Part shown: piece by piece, positions 63,457 to 64,000 of the stretch
Position numbering within the stretch: the stretch's first letter is position 1
Layout: every line of letters starts with the position of its first letter
Source: a candidate division KSB1 bacterium
Lineage (GTDB): Bacteria; Zhuqueibacterota; Zhuqueibacteria; Residuimicrobiales; Krinioviventaceae
Length of the DNA stretch: 64,000 nucleotides
Assembly: GCA_034505495.1 (NCBI GenBank)
Contig: JAPDQV010000002.1
Location: 54,587-118,586 of the forward strand
Direction: 5' to 3'
The notes under the pieces: model-generated
The model's database searches: none
What the model was told of the DNA's origin: nothing
What the model saw: only the letters and a program-made list of their open reading frames with translations
Position numbers and translations under genes: made by a program

Positions 63457-64000
63457 GTGAAAAAGCAGTCGGCAAAAGAGATTTCGCAACGGCTCAAAAT
63501 CGGCAAGCTTGACCTGCCGCTTCTCAGCGAACTGCTTGTCAAGTATACGCAAACCGGCGGACGCATCCTTCAGGGCGCGCAATTGGGAGAGGATGCGGCC
63601 GTGGTCGAGTTGGAAGACCGCTGTTTGGTCATCAAAACCGATCCGATTACCTTTGCTGCCGATGCCGTCGGCGCTTATGCGGTGTGGGTGAACGCCAACG
63701 ATGTCGTCTGTATGGGAGCCGAGCCGAAATGGTTTTTAGCGACGATTCTGCTCGCCGAGGGCTCGACGAAAAGCGACGCCGAGCGCATCTTTGCCGACAT
63801 TGCCCGCGTTTGCCGCGCCGAAGGAATCGTTTACTGCGGCGGCCATACGGAAGTGACTGCCGGACTTGACCATCCCATTGTTGTCGGCCAGATGATCGGC
63901 GAGGCTGCGAGGGAAAACATCCTGCTGAAGAAAAACATTCAAGTCGGGGATGTTCTGCTGCTGATCAAAGGCGTCCCGATCGAAGCGGTTTCGATTATTG
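63457..64000 (+). CDS. AIR-synthase / HypE-like protein, 5' part only
   Basis: The start is GTG at 63457 with AAAGAG upstream; the frame is open to the window end (181 codons). It shows the N-terminal AIR-synthase ATP-binding half: QGAQLGEDAAVVEL (phosphate-loop-like), VIKTDPITFAADAVGAYAVWVNANDVVCMGAEPKWFL, which is the dimer-core segment (given in parts), and IVYCGGHTEVTAGLDHPIVVGQMIGEA. The family includes PurM, PurL, SelD, ThiL and HypE; the NANDVVCMGAEP and GGHTEV pieces are HypE-like. Relatives outside hydrogenase operons are unassigned. A complete gene and its neighbours would be needed to choose. Confidence 0.75.
   Translation, partial: MKKQSAKEISQRLKIGKLDLPLLSELLVKYTQTGGRILQGAQLGEDAAVVELEDRCLVIKTDPITFAADAVGAYAVWVNANDVVCMGAEPKWFLATILLAEGSTKSDAERIFADIARVCRAEGIVYCGGHTEVTAGLDHPIVVGQMIGEAARENILLKKNIQVGDVLLLIKGVPIEAVSII

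Overview
The window looks like a chromosomal segment of a GC-rich, Gram-negative heterotroph of the FCB superphylum, most like the candidate phylum KSB1 / Calditrichota type of lineage. The main evidence is that five proteins end in the type IX secretion (T9SS) type A sorting domain, with a Y/F-PNPFN motif followed by a beta-sandwich and a terminal basic residue. Outer-membrane proteins (a TonB-dependent receptor and a barrel-like protein) and many secreted glycosidases point the same way. The lineage call is inference; no rRNA gene is present.

Region by region. 1-3.1 kb: the 3' end of a ROK-family gene (+), then a barrel-like protein and a DUF362 protein with a T9SS tail (-). 3.2-10.5 kb: a chitin / N-acetylglucosamine cluster (+) with a tandem CBM9-like surface protein, GH18 chitinase, sodium:solute symporter and GH20 hexosaminidase; a palindrome sits under its promoter and an intrinsic terminator lies just before the chitinase start. 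10.5-20.2 kb (-): a GHL6/fucosidase-like TIM-barrel enzyme, a secreted CotH-type kinase, a TolB-like propeller protein, an EamA exporter and a seven-repeat carboxypeptidase-regulatory-like surface protein. Between the CotH gene and the propeller gene is a striking pair of covarying hairpins with identical C-rich loops. 20.4-22.2 kb: a fused SpmA-SpmB protein and a small 4Fe-4S ferredoxin.

22.3-33.7 kb (+): a long, tightly packed run that looks like one catabolic operon: TRAP transporter (DctP, DctQ, DctM), short-chain dehydrogenase, thioredoxin-TPR lipoprotein, 6-phosphogluconate dehydrogenase, LarA-like racemase, PPi-type phosphofructokinase, HAD hydrolase, and an M14-like protein that has lost its zinc and catalytic residues. 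An intact paralogue of that M14 protein lies at 37.4 kb. 33.7-42.9 kb: htpG, a sialidase-fold-like protein, the intact M14 peptidase, a second EamA exporter, an Mrr type IV restriction enzyme and a C69 dipeptidase. 43.2-52.9 kb: a plant or algal polysaccharide cluster (GH29 fucosidase, TonB receptor, GH28-like beta-helix enzyme, GH42 galactosidase, xylulokinase, TIM-barrel sugar isomerase).

52.9-54.4 kb is an eroded two-gene unit, recognisable as a SatD-family gene and a DUF3307-type membrane protein gene, each broken by frameshifts. 54.7-63.2 kb holds two RND permeases in tandem; the second is fused to extra membrane helices and a complete ABC ATPase, and is followed by an ABC-2-like membrane protein, which together suggest a hybrid RND/ABC exporter. 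The window ends inside an AIR-synthase/HypE-like gene.

The most unusual items are the covarying hairpin pair (14.39-14.55 kb), the RND-ABC fusion (57.8-62.5 kb), the dead/live M14 pair and the SatD-DUF3307 remnant. No tRNA, rRNA, CRISPR array or insertion sequence was recognised.
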